The notes: a model not told the origin generated them from the sequence alone. A DNA stretch of 64,000 nt from Paracoccus shandongensis (GCF_017315735.1 NZ_JAFLRK010000004.1:1-64000); one strand, 5' to 3'. Numbered from the stretch's first letter, positions 1 through 10,327 are shown. Numbers and translations: made by a program.

Positions 1-1
1 C

Positions 2-517
2 GCGGCCCCCGAGGGCGAGGGCAACGGCCGCCGCCGCCGCTCGCGGTCGCGCAACCGCCGCCGGGGCGGCGACCTGCCGCAGGCCGAGGGGCTGCCCGAG
101 GTCGTCGATCTGCAGGATGCGCCCGGCGACCAGGCCGAATCGCTGCCCGGCCTGAACGCCCGGCCCGAGCCGGCCCTGCCCGCCGAGGAGGAAGGCGAGA
201 TCGTCCCCCTGTCCGAGATCGCGTCCGAACCCCAGGCCGCCGAGGCCGAGCCGCAGGCCGAGGCTTTCGTGCCCGCCGAGGTGGTCGCGGTGCATGTCGA
301 GGAAACGGTGATCGAAGCCCTGGTGGTCGAAACGGACCGGCCCGAAGGCGCCGAGCCGGAGAGCGCCCGGACCGACGCGCCCCAGGAACAGCATGCCACC
401 GCGCCCGAACCCGAGGCCGAACCGGCGGTGGAAGCCCCCGCCGAGCGCGAGCCCGAGATGGCCGAGGCCGAGGCCGAGCGGCCCAAGCGCCGCGGCTGGT
501 GGTCGGGCAACCGCTGA
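2..517 (+). CDS. rne: Ribonuclease E/G, C-terminal fragment (partial)
   Basis: The reading frame is open from the window edge to a TGA at 515-517, so only the last ~171 residues are present. What is visible is a low-complexity tail. It begins with an arginine-rich patch (RRRRSRSRNRRR), continues as a long Glu/Ala/Pro-rich acidic stretch, and ends in PKRRGWWSGNR. RNase E proteins of alphaproteobacteria carry this kind of disordered basic and acidic scaffold after the catalytic domain, and a short basic KRRGWW-like end is typical in Rhodobacteraceae. The catalytic S1/RNase domain lies outside the window, so the name rests on composition, the terminal motif and the ccdA neighbour. Another acidic, disordered protein is possible. 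Confidence 0.65.
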   Translation, partial: AAPEGEGNGRRRRSRSRNRRRGGDLPQAEGLPEVVDLQDAPGDQAESLPGLNARPEPALPAEEEGEIVPLSEIASEPQAAEAEPQAEAFVPAEVVAVHVEETVIEALVVETDRPEGAEPESARTDAPQEQHATAPEPEAEPAVEAPAEREPEMAEAEAERPKRRGWWSGNR

Positions 518-524
518 TGACAGG

Positions 525-553
525 AAGGGCGCGGGGCAACCCGCGCCCTTTTC
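525..553 (+). terminator. Rho-independent terminator after rne
   Basis: An 11-bp perfect stem (AAGGGCGCGGG at 525-535 paired with 540-550) closes a GCAA tetraloop and runs into TTTT at 549-552. It lies 8 bp after the rne stop and ends transcription before ccdA. Confidence 0.85.
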
Positions 554-612
554 GCAGGAACGTGACGCAATGACCCATGGCCTGCCGCCCCGCAAAAGGT
601 AAGCTGCGCGCC

Positions 613-1356
613 ATGTTGGGAATCGAACTCGCCACCGCCGCCTTCCTGCCCGCCGCCCTTGTGGCGCTGCTGGCGGGCGTCCTGTCCTTTCTGTCGCCCT
701 GCGTGCTGCCCATCGTGCCGCCCTATCTGGCCTACATGACCGGGGTGGGGGTGAACGGGCTGCGCGCGCAGGAACGCAGCGCCGTGCTGCCCGCGCTGTT
801 CTTCGTGCTGGGCCTGTCCACGGTGTTCCTGATCATGGGCTTTGCGGCATCGGCATTCGGCCGGGCCTTCCTGCAATACCAGGACATGCTGGCCAAGATC
901 GCGGGCGGCGTGGTGATCGTGATGGGGCTGCATTTCCTGCACGTGATCCGCATCCCCTTCCTGGATCACGAGGCGCGGATCGACGCCGGCCAGCAGGGCG
1001 GCGGCGCGGTGGGGGCCTATGTGCTGGGCCTGGCCTTCGCCTTTGGCTGGACCCCCTGCATCGGCCCGCAGCTGGGCATGATCCTGTCGCTGGCCGCCAC
1101 CGGGGGCGAGATGTCGCGGGGCACGGCGCTGCTGGCCGTTTATGCGCTTGGCCTGGGGATCCCGTTCCTGCTGGCCGCCATTTTCATCAACCGCGCCATC
1201 GGGTTGATGAACCGCATCAAGCCCTGGCTGCACGTGATCGAGCGCGTGATGGGTGCCCTGCTGCTGGTCGTGGGCACGATGCTGCTGACCGGGGCCTTCT
1301 CGGCCTTTTCCTACTGGCTTCTGGAAACCTTCCCGGGACTGGCCAGCCTGGGCTGA
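613..1356 (+). CDS. ccdA: Cytochrome c biogenesis protein CcdA
   Basis: A 247-residue polytopic inner-membrane thiol-disulfide transporter of the DsbD/CcdA family. It passes electrons from cytoplasmic thioredoxin to periplasmic thiol proteins that keep apocytochrome c haem-binding cysteines reduced. Two family cysteines are visible: Cys30 in LSPCVLP (first membrane segment) and Cys149 in GWTPCIGP (fourth segment). About six hydrophobic helices are predicted, and the length is normal for CcdA. I start at the ATG at 613 because MLGIELATAAF resembles family N-termini and an AAAAGG element lies about 12 bp upstream. The frame is also open from 577, but that extension is short and basic. The gene sits alone between the rne terminator and ftsW. 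Confidence 0.93.
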   Translation: MLGIELATAAFLPAALVALLAGVLSFLSPCVLPIVPPYLAYMTGVGVNGLRAQERSAVLPALFFVLGLSTVFLIMGFAASAFGRAFLQYQDMLAKIAGGVVIVMGLHFLHVIRIPFLDHEARIDAGQQGGGAVGAYVLGLAFAFGWTPCIGPQLGMILSLAATGGEMSRGTALLAVYALGLGIPFLLAAIFINRAIGLMNRIKPWLHVIERVMGALLLVVGTMLLTGAFSAFSYWLLETFPGLASLG

Positions 1357-1461
1357 ACCGCCCGCGCAATCCCCAGTAGCGCCCACCCGATTTTCCCGCT
1401 ATGCTGACCGGCAGACCCGGAAAAACCGGGCAGGATCAGAGGCAGTGACGGCGGTATCCCC

Positions 1462-2625
1462 ATGACCGAGATGGTCTTTGGCACGACGCCCGTGCGGGCG
1501 GGCGACCCGATTCTTCCACGCTGGTGGCGCACCCTGGACAAGTGGTCGCTGGCCTGCGTGCTGGGGCTGTTCGCCATCGGCATCCTGCTGGGGCTGGCGG
1601 CATCCGTTCCCCTGGCGGAAAAGAACGACCTGCCGCGCTTCTATTATGTCCAGCGGCAGGGGGTCTTTGGGGCGATGGCGCTGGTCATCATGCTGGTGAT
1701 CTCGATGATGTCGCCGCGCCAGATCCGGCGCATCGGCGTGATGGGCTTTGCCGCGGCCTTCGTCCTGATCCTGCTCTTGCCCTTCATCGGCGAGGATCAC
1801 GGCAAGGGCGCGACCCGCTGGCTGTCCGTCGCTGGGATTTCCATGCAGCCGTCCGAGTTCCTCAAGCCCGGCTTTGTCGCCATCTGCGCCTGGTTCATGG
1901 CCGCGGCCCAGATGGTCGGCGGCCCGCCGGGCAAGCTTTATTCCTTCATCACCGCCATGGTGGTGGTGATCCTGCTGGCCCTGCAGCCCGATTTCGGACA
2001 GGCGTCGCTGGTGCTGTTTTCCTGGCTGGTGATGTTCTTCATCGCCGGGGCGCCGATGCTGTTCCTGATATCGGTGGCGGGGTTGGCCCTGGTGGGCGGC
2101 GTCTTCGCCTATGGCGCCTCCGAACACTTCGCCCGCCGCATCAACGGCTTCCTGAACCCGGAAATCGACCCGCGCACGCAGATCGGCTATGCCACCAAGG
2201 CCATCCAGGACGGCGGCTTCTTCGGCGTCGGCGTGGGCGAGGGCAGCGTGAAATGGTCGCTGCCCGACGCGCATACCGACTTCATCATCGCGGTCGCGGC
2301 CGAGGAATACGGCACCGTCATGGTGCTGCTGGTGATCGCGCTTTACTGCACCATCGTGGTGCGGTCCCTGCTGCGGCTGCTGCGGGAACGCGATCCCTTT
2401 GCCCGCATCGCGGGGGCGGGGCTGGCCTGCGCCTTCGGCGTGCAGGCGCTGATCAACATGGGCGTGGCCGTGCGCCTGCTGCCCGCCAAGGGCATGACGC
2501 TGCCCTTCGTCAGCTATGGCGGATCGTCCGTGATCGCGTCCGGCATCGCCGCCGGGATGCTGCTCGCGCTGACCCGGACCCGCCCCCAGGGCGAGCTGGC
2601 CGAGATCCTGCGGCGGGGACGCTGA
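1462..2625 (+). CDS. ftsW: SEDS peptidoglycan polymerase FtsW
   Basis: A 387-residue polytopic protein of the SEDS family, the septal peptidoglycan glycosyltransferase that works with the class B penicillin-binding protein FtsI in the divisome. About ten hydrophobic segments can be read, with typical motifs: [26 protein letters not shown], the loop [14 protein letters not shown], and the C-terminal [10 protein letters not shown]. The predicted start gives a short cytoplasmic N-terminus before the first helix. Its stop overlaps the murG start by one base (TGATG at 2623-2627), so the two are probably translationally coupled. It opens the division and wall operon in this window. Confidence 0.96.
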   Translation: MTEMVFGTTPVRAGDPILPRWWRTLDKWSLACVLGLFAIGILLGLAASVPLAEKNDLPRFYYVQRQGVFGAMALVIMLVISMMSPRQIRRIGVMGFAAAFVLILLLPFIGEDHGKGATRWLSVAGISMQPSEFLKPGFVAICAWFMAAAQMVGGPPGKLYSFITAMVVVILLALQPDFGQASLVLFSWLVMFFIAGAPMLFLISVAGLALVGGVFAYGASEHFARRINGFLNPEIDPRTQIGYATKAIQDGGFFGVGVGEGSVKWSLPDAHTDFIIAVAAEEYGTVMVLLVIALYCTIVVRSLLRLLRERDPFARIAGAGLACAFGVQALINMGVAVRLLPAKGMTLPFVSYGGSSVIASGIAAGMLLALTRTRPQGELAEILRRGR

Positions 2626-3725
2626 TGGCCCGCGACCTGAACACGGCCCCCCTGGCCCTGATCGCCGCCGGAGGCACCGGCGGCCACATGTTCCCCGCGC
2701 AGGCCCTGGCCGAACTGCTGCTGGCCGAGGGCTGGCGGGTGAGGCTTTCCACCGACGACCGGGGCGCGCGCTATGCGAACGGCTTTCCGGATGCGGTGGA
2801 ACGCAGCATCGTGCGGTCCGCCACCACGGCGCGCGGCGGGCTGGCGGGCAAGCTGACCGCGCCCTTGAAGATCGCGGCGGGCGTGCTGGCGACCCGAGGC
2901 GCCTTTCGCGGGGACCGGCCCTCGGTCGTGATCGGCTTTGGCGGCTATCCGACGATCCCGGCCATGTCGGCGGCGCTGTCGCTGGGCGTGCCGCGCATGA
3001 TCCACGAACAGAACGGCGTGATGGGGCGGGTCAACGGCCTCTTTGCCCGCCGCGTCCATCGCGTGGCCTGCGGCACCTGGCCCACGGCCCTGCCTGCGGG
3101 CGTCACCGGCATCCATACCGGCAACCCGGTCCGCCAGGCGGTGCTGGACCACGCCGCCACCCCCTATGCCCCGCCGGGTGACGGTCCGCTGCACCTGCTG
3201 GTGATCGGCGGCAGCCAGGGCGCGCGCGTGCTGTCGGACGTGGTGCCCGAAGCCATCGCGGCCCTGCCCGACGACATGCGCGCCCGCCTGCATGTCAGCC
3301 ACCAGGCCCGGGCCGAGGACGGGGCGCGCGTGACGCAGGCCTATGCAGATGCGGGGATCGCGGCTGATGTGCAGCCCTTCTTCACCGACGTTCCCGAACG
3401 GCTGGCCCGCGCGCAACTGGTGATCAGCCGCTCGGGTGCATCATCCCTGGCCGACATCACCGTGATCGGGCGGCCCGCGATCCTGATCCCCTATGCCGCC
3501 GCCACCGGCGATCACCAGACCGCCAATGCGCAGGCCCTGGCCGAAACCGGGGCCGCGCTGATCCATCCCGAATCGGTGCTTGACGCCCCGGGCCTGACGC
3601 GCGACATCCGCGCGATCCTGAACGACCCCGCGCGCGCCGCCCAGATGGCCGCCGCCGCCCTGTTCCTGGCCCGGCCCGATGCGGCGCGGCGCCTGTACGA
3701 CCTTGTCACGGAGATTGCCCGATGA
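2625..3725 (+). CDS. murG: UDP-GlcNAc transferase MurG (lipid II synthesis)
   Basis: A 366-residue glycosyltransferase (GT28, GT-B fold). It adds GlcNAc from UDP-GlcNAc to lipid I, making lipid II on the cytoplasmic face of the membrane. The N-terminal glycine loop GGTGGH is at residues 16-21, IHEQNGVMG in the middle, and the UDP-sugar region [11 protein letters not shown] at about residue 267 with RPAILIPY after it. The ATG at 2625 overlaps the ftsW stop, and the end overlaps murC by 4 bp (ATGA). Length and order match the dcw cluster of other alphaproteobacteria. Confidence 0.96.
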   Translation: MARDLNTAPLALIAAGGTGGHMFPAQALAELLLAEGWRVRLSTDDRGARYANGFPDAVERSIVRSATTARGGLAGKLTAPLKIAAGVLATRGAFRGDRPSVVIGFGGYPTIPAMSAALSLGVPRMIHEQNGVMGRVNGLFARRVHRVACGTWPTALPAGVTGIHTGNPVRQAVLDHAATPYAPPGDGPLHLLVIGGSQGARVLSDVVPEAIAALPDDMRARLHVSHQARAEDGARVTQAYADAGIAADVQPFFTDVPERLARAQLVISRSGASSLADITVIGRPAILIPYAAATGDHQTANAQALAETGAALIHPESVLDAPGLTRDIRAILNDPARAAQMAAAALFLARPDAARRLYDLVTEIAR

Positions 3726-5149
3726 ACGCCGCCACCAAACTGCCGCACGAGCTGGGGCCGATCCACTTCATCGGCATCGGCGGCATCGGCATGTCGGGCA
3801 TCGCCGAGGTGCTGTTGACCCTGGGCTATGACGTGCAGGGCAGCGACGCGAAGAAATCCAAGATCACCGACCGGCTGGAAACCCTGGGCGCCCGCGTCTT
3901 CGAGGGCCAGCGGGCCGAGAATATCGGGGCAGCGGGCGTGGTGGTGATTTCCACCGCCATCAAGAAGGGCAACCCCGAGCTTGAGGAAGCGCGCCGCCGC
4001 GGCCTGCCCGTGGTCCGCCGGGCCGAGATGCTGGCCGAACTGATGCGGATGAAGTCCAACATCGCCATTGCCGGGACGCATGGCAAGACCACGACCACCA
4101 CCATGGTGGCGACGCTGCTGGACGCGGGCGGGCTGGATCCGACCGTGATCAACGGGGGCGTGATCCATGCCTATGGGTCCAACGCCCGGGCGGGCGCGGG
4201 TGAATGGATGGTGGTCGAGGCCGACGAATCCGACGGCAGCTTCAACCGCCTGCCCGCCGACATCGCCATCGTGACGAACATCGACCCGGAACATATGGAG
4301 CATTGGGGCAGCTTCGACGCGCTGCGCCAGGGGTTCTACAACTTTGCGTCCGGCATCCCGTTCTATGGCCTCGCCGTCTGCTGCACCGACCACCCCGAGG
4401 TGCAGGCGCTGGTCGGCAAGCTGACCGACCGGCGCGTCGTGACCTTCGGCTTCAACGCCCAGGCCGATGTGCGCGCGATGAACCTGCGCTACGACAACGG
4501 CATCGCGCATTTCGACATCGCGCTGCAGGGCGAAGGCCCCACGGAAACCGGCGATGTCGAGATGATCGAGGGCTGCAGCCTGCCCATGCCGGGCGATCAC
4601 AACGTCTCGAACTGTCTGGCCGCCGTGGCGGTGGCGCGGCACCTGGGCATCAAGAAGGCCGAGATCCGCGAGGCGCTTGCCAAGTTCGGCGGCGTCGGAC
4701 GGCGCTTTACCCGCGTGGGTGAAATCAACGGCGTCACCATCATCGACGATTACGGCCATCACCCGGTGGAAATCGCCGCCGTGCTGAAGGCCGCGCGCCA
4801 GGCCACCAAGGGCCGCGTGATCGCCGTCCACCAGCCGCACCGCTTTTCCCGCCTGTCCAACCTGTTCGACGACTTCTGCACCTGCTTCAACGAGGCCGAT
4901 GTGGTCGCCATTGCCGAGGTTTATGCGGCGGGCGAGGATCCGATCCCCGGCGCGACCCGCGACGACCTGGTGGCGGGGCTGATCGCCCACGGCCATCGCC
5001 ATGCCCGCGCGATCCTGGATGAAAACGACCTGGAGCGGCTGGTCCGCGAACAGGCCCGGCCCGGCGACATGGTGGTCTGCCTTGGGGCGGGCACAATTTC
5101 CACCTGGGCGAACGGCTTGCCGGAACGCCTGCAGGGGCGCGCCGCATGA
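3722..5149 (+). CDS. murC: UDP-N-acetylmuramate--L-alanine ligase MurC
   Basis: A 475-residue cytoplasmic Mur ligase that joins L-alanine to UDP-MurNAc using ATP. The Rossmann-like N-terminal loop GIGGIGMSG is at residues 18-26. The ATP-binding P-loop GTHGKTTT is at 118-125, followed by the central-domain motif EADESDGSF and the C-terminal-domain motif DDYGHHPVE. The start ATG overlaps the murG stop (ATGA) and the end overlaps the next gene in the same way, so the gene lies within a coupled string. Nothing is missing compared with the family. Confidence 0.97.
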   Translation: MNAATKLPHELGPIHFIGIGGIGMSGIAEVLLTLGYDVQGSDAKKSKITDRLETLGARVFEGQRAENIGAAGVVVISTAIKKGNPELEEARRRGLPVVRRAEMLAELMRMKSNIAIAGTHGKTTTTTMVATLLDAGGLDPTVINGGVIHAYGSNARAGAGEWMVVEADESDGSFNRLPADIAIVTNIDPEHMEHWGSFDALRQGFYNFASGIPFYGLAVCCTDHPEVQALVGKLTDRRVVTFGFNAQADVRAMNLRYDNGIAHFDIALQGEGPTETGDVEMIEGCSLPMPGDHNVSNCLAAVAVARHLGIKKAEIREALAKFGGVGRRFTRVGEINGVTIIDDYGHHPVEIAAVLKAARQATKGRVIAVHQPHRFSRLSNLFDDFCTCFNEADVVAIAEVYAAGEDPIPGATRDDLVAGLIAHGHRHARAILDENDLERLVREQARPGDMVVCLGAGTISTWANGLPERLQGRAA

Positions 5150-5391
5150 TCCATTCGGCGGTTCTTGCGCTGGCGGTGGTGGCGGGCTGGCTGATCCTGG
5201 CCCGCCTTGCCCGCAGCCTGCGCAGGCGCCAAAGGCAGCGCGCCCTGTGGGCCCTGGTCGCCACGGGCGTCCCGATCCTGGGCTGGCTGACCTATACCTG
5301 CGGTCCCTGGGCGGGCATCGCCTTCTTGTCGGTGGGCGTGCTTGTGCTGGTCCGCCTGCCGCTGCGGAGCCGGACCCGGGCCGCCCCGTGA
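5146..5391 (+). CDS. DUF2484 family small membrane protein
   Basis: An 81-residue protein with two hydrophobic segments and a basic linker (LRRRQRQR). The patch [16 protein letters not shown] matches my memory of DUF2484, a family of unknown function found between murC and murB in Rhodobacteraceae. The start overlaps the murC stop by 4 bp (ATGA) and the end overlaps the next gene by 4 bp (GTGA), so all three are likely co-translated. The position suggests a role tied to wall synthesis or division, but nothing in the sequence gives a mechanism. Confidence 0.8.
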   Translation: MIHSAVLALAVVAGWLILARLARSLRRRQRQRALWALVATGVPILGWLTYTCGPWAGIAFLSVGVLVLVRLPLRSRTRAAP

Positions 5392-5756
5392 TCCCCTTCT
5401 ATCTGGCCATCGCCCTTGTGGTGCTGTGGTCCGTCTGGACCGGGGCCACGCGCATGGCCGCGCGATCCTTTCGCCCCCTGCTGGCCGCGCTTGCCGTGCT
5501 GCTGGCGGGGGCAGGGGCCTGCTGGCTGATCGGGGCGCAAAAGTCCGACTATTCCGCCCTCTTCGCCACAATGATTGCCTTGCTGCCGCTGCTGGCCGCC
5601 GGGTCCGTCGCCTTTGGCGCGGCGCTGCGATGGGTGCATGACGTGACCCGCCGCCGCATCGCCTCTGATCCCGACTGGCCCCCGGCGCGTCCCTGGGACG
5701 TATGGGGCCTTTGCGCGCTGTCCGCCCTTTCGGTGATCGCCGCCCTTCTGGTCTGA
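5388..5756 (+). CDS. Hypothetical inner-membrane protein in the mur cluster
   Basis: A 122-residue protein with about four hydrophobic segments (roughly residues 2-18, 30-50, 58-78 and 103-122). A cytoplasmic-looking basic stretch ([17 protein letters not shown]) precedes the last one. The start is a GTG whose last bases overlap the upstream stop (GTGA at 5388-5391). No ATG in this frame would keep the first helix. I do not recognise a named family. It lies between the DUF2484 gene and murB in a tight operon, which suggests an envelope role by association only. Confidence 0.7.
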   Translation: MIPFYLAIALVVLWSVWTGATRMAARSFRPLLAALAVLLAGAGACWLIGAQKSDYSALFATMIALLPLLAAGSVAFGAALRWVHDVTRRRIASDPDWPPARPWDVWGLCALSALSVIAALLV

Positions 5757-5800
5757 CCCGCCGGTTGACCCAAGGCCGCCCTCTGGCTACCACATCCGCC

Positions 5801-6742
5801 ATGATGACCGATCTTCCCCCCGTTCGCGGTACCCTGACCCCCGACCGCCCCCTGGACAGCCTGACCTGGCTGCGCGTGGGCGGCCCCGCCGACTGGCTGT
5901 TCCAGCCCGCCGACGAGGACGACCTGGCGGGTTTCCTGCGCGACCTGGACCCTTCGGTGCCGGTCTTTCCCCTGGGCGTCGGCAGCAACCTGATCGTGCG
6001 CGACGGCGGCATCCGGGGCGTGGTGATCCGCCTGGGCCGGGGCTTCAACGCCATCACGGTGGACGGGGACCGCGTGACTGCAGGCGCCGCCGCGCTGGAT
6101 GCGCATGTCGCCCGGCGGGCGGCGGACGGGGGGCTGGATCTGACCTTCCTGCGCACCATTCCCGGCAGCATCGGCGGGGCGGTGCGCATGAACGCGGGCT
6201 GCTATGGCAGCTATGTCGCCGACCAACTGGCCGAGGCGCGCGCCGTCACGCGCGCGGGCGAGCGAATCGTCCTGACCCCCGCCGACCTGCGCTTCGCCTA
6301 TCGCCATGCCGACTTGCCCCCGGGCTGCGTGCTGACCGAGGCGACATTCCGCGCAGCCGCCGGAGACCCTGATTCCCTGCACGCGAAGATGACCGACCAG
6401 CTTGCCCGGCGCGACGAGACGCAGCCCACCCGGGAACGCAGCGCCGGATCCACCTTCCGCAACCCTGCGGGGTTCAGCTCCACCGGGCGGGCGGATGATG
6501 TCCACGACCTCAAGGCCTGGTCGCTGATCGACCGGGCGGGCTTGCGAGGGCACAGCTGGGGTGGCGCGCAGATGTCGGAAAAGCATCCGAACTTCCTGCT
6601 GAACACCGGCGGCGCGACGGCTGCCGAACTGGAAGCCCTGGGCGAACTGGTCCGCCGCCGCGTGCGTGAGGACAGCGGCCACGACCTGCAATGGGAAGTG
6701 ATCCGCGTCGGCGAACCCTTGGCACAACCACAAGCTGATTAA
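5801..6742 (+). CDS. murB: UDP-N-acetylenolpyruvoylglucosamine reductase MurB
   Basis: A 313-residue FAD enzyme that reduces UDP-GlcNAc-enolpyruvate to UDP-MurNAc with NADPH in the cytoplasm. The FAD-binding motifs [12 protein letters not shown] and [18 protein letters not shown] are visible. The catalytic serine is in [11 protein letters not shown] (Ser217), and the C-terminal region has [14 protein letters not shown]. The length fits the shorter type IIa-like MurB of alphaproteobacteria. Two adjacent ATGs at 5801 and 5804 are possible starts; a further in-frame ATG at 5702 would overlap the previous gene and looks unlikely. There is no strong ribosome site. A 152-bp gap follows, so ddl may have its own promoter. 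Confidence 0.95.
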   Translation: MMTDLPPVRGTLTPDRPLDSLTWLRVGGPADWLFQPADEDDLAGFLRDLDPSVPVFPLGVGSNLIVRDGGIRGVVIRLGRGFNAITVDGDRVTAGAAALDAHVARRAADGGLDLTFLRTIPGSIGGAVRMNAGCYGSYVADQLAEARAVTRAGERIVLTPADLRFAYRHADLPPGCVLTEATFRAAAGDPDSLHAKMTDQLARRDETQPTRERSAGSTFRNPAGFSSTGRADDVHDLKAWSLIDRAGLRGHSWGGAQMSEKHPNFLLNTGGATAAELEALGELVRRRVREDSGHDLQWEVIRVGEPLAQPQAD

Positions 6743-6894
6743 CGAATTACCCAACAATCTTTGGCAGATAGCGAAAATTACCCTTTTGTGATTTTCCTGC
6801 ATCAGCTATCCTTTCGTCCAAGGGCAGGACCGGGGCAAACCCGGCTGCGCGGGGACAGAAAATCCCGGGTCAACCGGGACGAAAGGCGAAAAAC
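6743..6894 (+). promoter_or_regulatory. Leader between murB and ddl with a hairpin before the start
   Basis: This is one of the few real gaps in the dcw cluster (152 bp), and its first half is AT-rich. A stem of TCCCGG (6863-6868) and CCGGGA (6874-6879) with a 5-nt loop stands 15 bp before the ddl start codon, next to the AAAGG ribosome site. It has no T-tract, so it is not a simple terminator. It could affect ddl translation or be incidental. A promoter in the AT-rich half is likely, but I cannot place one with confidence. Confidence 0.35.
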
Positions 6895-7830
6895 GTGGCG
6901 GGCAGGTCGAGCAGGACAGCCCATACCGTAGCCGTTCTGATGGGCGGACCCTCGGCTGAACGAGAGGTCTCGCTGTCATCGGGGCGCGAATGCGCGAATG
7001 CGCTGCGGGTGGCGGGCTATGAGGTGATCGAGGTCGAGCTTGGGGCCGATCGCGGCGGCGACCTGGTCGCGCGCCTGGCGGGCCTGCGCTGCGATGTCGT
7101 CTTCAATGCCCTGCATGGCCGGTTCGGAGAGGATGGCTGCGTCCAGGGCATCCTGGAATGGCTGGACCTGCCTTATACCCATTCGGGGGTGCTGGCCTCG
7201 GCCCTGGCGATGGACAAGACACGCGCCAAGAACGCGCTGCGGGTGGCCGGTCTGCCGGTGGTGGACAGCGTCATCGCCTGCGCGGACGAGGTGCGCGCTC
7301 GCCATGTCCTGCCGCCGCCCTATGTGGTCAAGCCGAACGACGAGGGTTCCTCGGTCGGGGTCTATATCGTCCATGACGGCGCCAACCAGCCGCCGCAGCT
7401 GGCCCCCACCATGCCCGCGCATGTGATGGTGGAAACCTATGCGCCGGGCCGCGAGCTGACGACCGCCGTGATGGGCGACCGCGCCCTGGGCGTGACCGAG
7501 ATCGTGACCGAGGGCTGGTACGACTATGCCGCCAAGTATTCCGTGGGCGGCTCGCGCCATGTGATCCCCGCCGGGATCCCGGCGGACATCGCGCAGGCCT
7601 GCCTGGATTACGCGGTGCGCGCCCACCGGGCGCTTGGCTGCCGGGGCCTGTCGCGCACCGATTTCCGCTGGGACGAATCGCGGGGCCTTGACGGGCTGAT
7701 CATCCTGGAAGTGAACACGCAGCCCGGCATGACGCCCACCTCGCTGGCCCCCGAACAGGCCGCCCATGCGGGCATCGACTTTCCCGCCCTGATGCGCTGG
7801 ATGGTGGAGGATGCGCTGTGCCCGAGGTGA
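6895..7830 (+). CDS. ddl: D-alanine--D-alanine ligase
   Basis: A 311-residue ATP-grasp enzyme making D-Ala-D-Ala for the peptidoglycan pentapeptide. The family start motif [16 protein letters not shown] is at about residues 14-29. The ATP-binding [11 protein letters not shown] lies near residue 145, the substrate and serine loop region [11 protein letters not shown] near 220, and the metal and ATP end EVNTQPGMT near 272. The GTG at 6895 is chosen because it follows an AAAGG element and gives a normal short N-terminus. The next ATG would cut into the first strand. The end overlaps ftsQ. Confidence 0.96.
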   Translation: MAGRSSRTAHTVAVLMGGPSAEREVSLSSGRECANALRVAGYEVIEVELGADRGGDLVARLAGLRCDVVFNALHGRFGEDGCVQGILEWLDLPYTHSGVLASALAMDKTRAKNALRVAGLPVVDSVIACADEVRARHVLPPPYVVKPNDEGSSVGVYIVHDGANQPPQLAPTMPAHVMVETYAPGRELTTAVMGDRALGVTEIVTEGWYDYAAKYSVGGSRHVIPAGIPADIAQACLDYAVRAHRALGCRGLSRTDFRWDESRGLDGLIILEVNTQPGMTPTSLAPEQAAHAGIDFPALMRWMVEDALCPR

Positions 7831-8768
7831 TCGATCACCGCCCGAACCGGGCCCTGCTGCCCGCTGACCGCATCAGGCGCGACCCCGCGCCGTCGCGCCT
7901 GCAATACCGGCTGGAACGCATGTGGCTGCGCCCGATCTGGCGGCGCGCGGTGCGGATCGGCGTCCCGGCCGCCCTGGCCATCCTGATCGGGGGCCTCTGG
8001 CTGGCGGACCCGGACCGCCGCGCGCTGCTGTCCGACGGCGTGCAGCAGGTCATGGACAAGATCCAGAACCGCAAGGAATTCCAGGTCACGACCATGGTGG
8101 TCGAGGGGGCCTCGCCCGTGGTGGACGCGGCGCTGCGCCAGATGCTGCCGGTCGATCTGCCGGCCTCATCTTTCGACATCGACCTGGCGGCGCTGCGGCT
8201 GCAGGTGATGCAGCTGGACGTGATCGAATCGGTGGACCTGCGCATCAAGCCGGGCGGCATCCTGTCCGCCGTGGTGAAGGAACGCGAGCCCGCCATCTTG
8301 TGGCGCCATGCCCGGGGGATCGAGATCCTGGACCGGACCGGCCACCGCGTCGCCTCGGTCACGTCGCGCGACGTGCGCGCCGACCTGCCGTTGATCGCGG
8401 GCGAGGGCGCGGATCTGGCGGTCCCCGAGGCGCTGTCGCTGATCGACGCCGCAGGCCCGATCCTGCCCCGCGTGCGCGGCCTGGTCCGCAAGGGCGAGCG
8501 CCGCTGGGATCTGGTGCTGGATCAGGGGCAAAAGATCATGCTGCCCGCGACGGGCGCGGTGATCGCGTTGCAGGCCGCGATGGCGCTGGACAAGGCGCAG
8601 GACATGCTGGGCCGCGACATCACGACGGTCGATCTGCGCGACCCGTCGCGCCCGGTGCTGCGGCTTGGCATGGACGCGCGCAACACCATCCGCGAGGCGC
8701 GGGGCCAGGCCCTGCTGGGGCCGGACGGCAAGGTCATCATTCCTGAAGACGACAAGAAGGGGGGCTGA
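7818..8768 (+). CDS. ftsQ: Cell division protein FtsQ
   Basis: A bitopic divisome protein of up to 316 residues. It has a basic cytoplasmic tail, one membrane helix at about residues 51-68 ([15 protein letters not shown]), a POTRA domain just after it ([17 protein letters not shown]), and a periplasmic FtsQ beta domain with [18 protein letters not shown]. It links the FtsL/FtsB complex to other divisome parts. Two GTG starts fit: 7818 (13 bp inside ddl) and 7827 (a 4-bp GTGA overlap with the ddl stop). Both leave all domains intact. The gene is followed 3 bp later by ftsA. Confidence 0.93.
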   Translation: MPEVIDHRPNRALLPADRIRRDPAPSRLQYRLERMWLRPIWRRAVRIGVPAALAILIGGLWLADPDRRALLSDGVQQVMDKIQNRKEFQVTTMVVEGASPVVDAALRQMLPVDLPASSFDIDLAALRLQVMQLDVIESVDLRIKPGGILSAVVKEREPAILWRHARGIEILDRTGHRVASVTSRDVRADLPLIAGEGADLAVPEALSLIDAAGPILPRVRGLVRKGERRWDLVLDQGQKIMLPATGAVIALQAAMALDKAQDMLGRDITTVDLRDPSRPVLRLGMDARNTIREARGQALLGPDGKVIIPEDDKKGG

Positions 8769-8771
8769 ACG

Positions 8772-10106
8772 ATGGCGGAACTTTATCAAACGCAACGCGC
8801 GATGCGCAACATCCGCCGGGCCGCCCTGCAGCGTGGCGTGATCGGCATCCTGGACATCGGCACGTCCAAGATCGCCTGCCTGGTGCTGCGCTTCGACGGC
8901 ACCGGCACCTTCCGCGAAACCGACGGCGTGGGGCCCATGGCGGGGCAGGTGAACTTCCGCGTGATCGGCGCCGCCTCGACCCGGTCGCGCGGGATGCGCC
9001 GGGGCGAGATCGACGTGATGGCCGAAACCGAACGCGCCATCCGCACGGTGGTCGCCGCCGCGCAAAAGGTCGCGGGCGTGCGCGTGGACCACGTCATCGC
9101 CTGCCTGTCGGGCGGGCGCCCGGCCTCATACGGATTGGCGGGCGAGATCACGCTGGAGTCGGGCCGCGTCCACGAACATGACGTGGCCCGCGTGCTGGCC
9201 GCCTGCGACGCGCCCGATTTCGGCCGGGGGAGAGAGGTGCTGCACGCCCAGCCGGTCAACTTCGCCGTGGACAACCGCAGCGGCCTGGGCGATCCGCGCG
9301 ACCATGTGGGCAACCGGCTGGCCTGCGACATGCACCTGCTGACGGTCGATGGCGACGTGATCGGCAACCTGGTCCAGTGCATCCGCCGCTGCGACCTGGA
9401 ACTGGCGGGCATCGCCTCGGCCTCCTACGCCTCGGCCCGCGCGGCGCTGGTCGAGGATGAACAGGAACTGGGCTCGGCCTGCATCGACTTTGGCGGCGGC
9501 GGCACGGGCGTGTCGATTTTCGTCAAGAAACACATGATCTTCGCCGACAATGTTAAGATCGGCGGTCAGCTTGTCACCCAGGATATCGCGCAAGGGTTGC
9601 GGGTGCCGCTGCCGGTGGCGGAACGCCTCAAGACCCTGAACGGCGGGGTCGAGGCGACGGGCCGCGACGACCGCGACATGCTGGACCTGGGCCCCGACGC
9701 GTCAAGCTGGGACGGCGAGCGCCGCGCGGTCAGCCGCGCCGACCTGATCGGCATCATGCGCCCCCGGGTCGAGGAAATTCTGGAAGGCGTCCGCGAAGTC
9801 CTTGATGCGGCAGGATTTGATTCGATGCCCAGCCAGCAGATCGTTTTGACCGGCGGGGGCAGCCAGATCCCCGGCCTGGACGGGCTGGCCGCGCGCATCC
9901 TGGGGCCGAACATCCGCTGCGGGCGTCCGCTGCGCATCGACGGGCTGGCCCACCAGTTCACCGATCCCGGCTTTTCCAGCGCGGTCGGGCTGGCCTTGTT
10001 CGCCGCCCATCCCCAGGACGAATGGTGGGATTTCGAGACGCCCGCCGACAGCTATCCGACCCGCAGCCTGCGCCGCGCCTACCGCTGGTTCAGGAACAAC
10101 TGGTAA
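8772..10106 (+). CDS. ftsA: Cell division protein FtsA
   Basis: A 444-residue actin-like ATPase that anchors FtsZ filaments to the membrane. Visible features are the phosphate-1 strand IGILDIGTSKIACLVL near residue 25, the 1C domain region with VIACLSGG, phosphate-2 ACIDFGGGGTGVSIF near 238, the adenosine motif IVLTGGGSQIPGLDGL near 358, and a short basic aromatic end (RRAYRWFRNNW) that fits the amphipathic membrane-targeting helix. An N-terminal extension before the first strand is typical of alphaproteobacterial FtsA. It sits directly downstream of ftsQ. A 221-bp gap then separates it from ftsZ. Confidence 0.96.
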   Translation: MAELYQTQRAMRNIRRAALQRGVIGILDIGTSKIACLVLRFDGTGTFRETDGVGPMAGQVNFRVIGAASTRSRGMRRGEIDVMAETERAIRTVVAAAQKVAGVRVDHVIACLSGGRPASYGLAGEITLESGRVHEHDVARVLAACDAPDFGRGREVLHAQPVNFAVDNRSGLGDPRDHVGNRLACDMHLLTVDGDVIGNLVQCIRRCDLELAGIASASYASARAALVEDEQELGSACIDFGGGGTGVSIFVKKHMIFADNVKIGGQLVTQDIAQGLRVPLPVAERLKTLNGGVEATGRDDRDMLDLGPDASSWDGERRAVSRADLIGIMRPRVEEILEGVREVLDAAGFDSMPSQQIVLTGGGSQIPGLDGLAARILGPNIRCGRPLRIDGLAHQFTDPGFSSAVGLALFAAHPQDEWWDFETPADSYPTRSLRRAYRWFRNNW

Positions 10107-10327
10107 GTCCTTGAGGGCAAATATGTGGCAGCCCGGCCAGGGCCACCATATCCTGTCGCATTGGCAAGATACCGCCGAAATCACCTGCGAATACGGCCAG
10201 ATTTTGCGGTTTTTGCGAGTTTTTTTGGTGACGGAATACTGGCTGCCCGCTAGGATTGAGACTGGCACGAGGGATTCGACGGGCGGCAGGTCATGACCCG
10301 ATCGACATAGCAAAAACAGGCGGACTC
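10107..10327 (+). promoter_or_regulatory. Upstream region of ftsZ
   Basis: A 221-bp gap inside the cluster, AT-richer than its surroundings (T-runs near 10207-10226), so ftsZ probably has its own promoter. One weak candidate is TTGCGA followed 17 bp later by ATACTG. No full CtrA site (TTAA-N7-TTAA) was seen. The gap encodes no convincing protein. Confidence 0.35.

Noticed and set aside
1524-2624. Upstream extension of the murG frame through ftsW
   Set aside because: The frame is open, but the extension is low-complexity and overlaps ftsW completely; the ATG at 2625 gives the normal MurG start.
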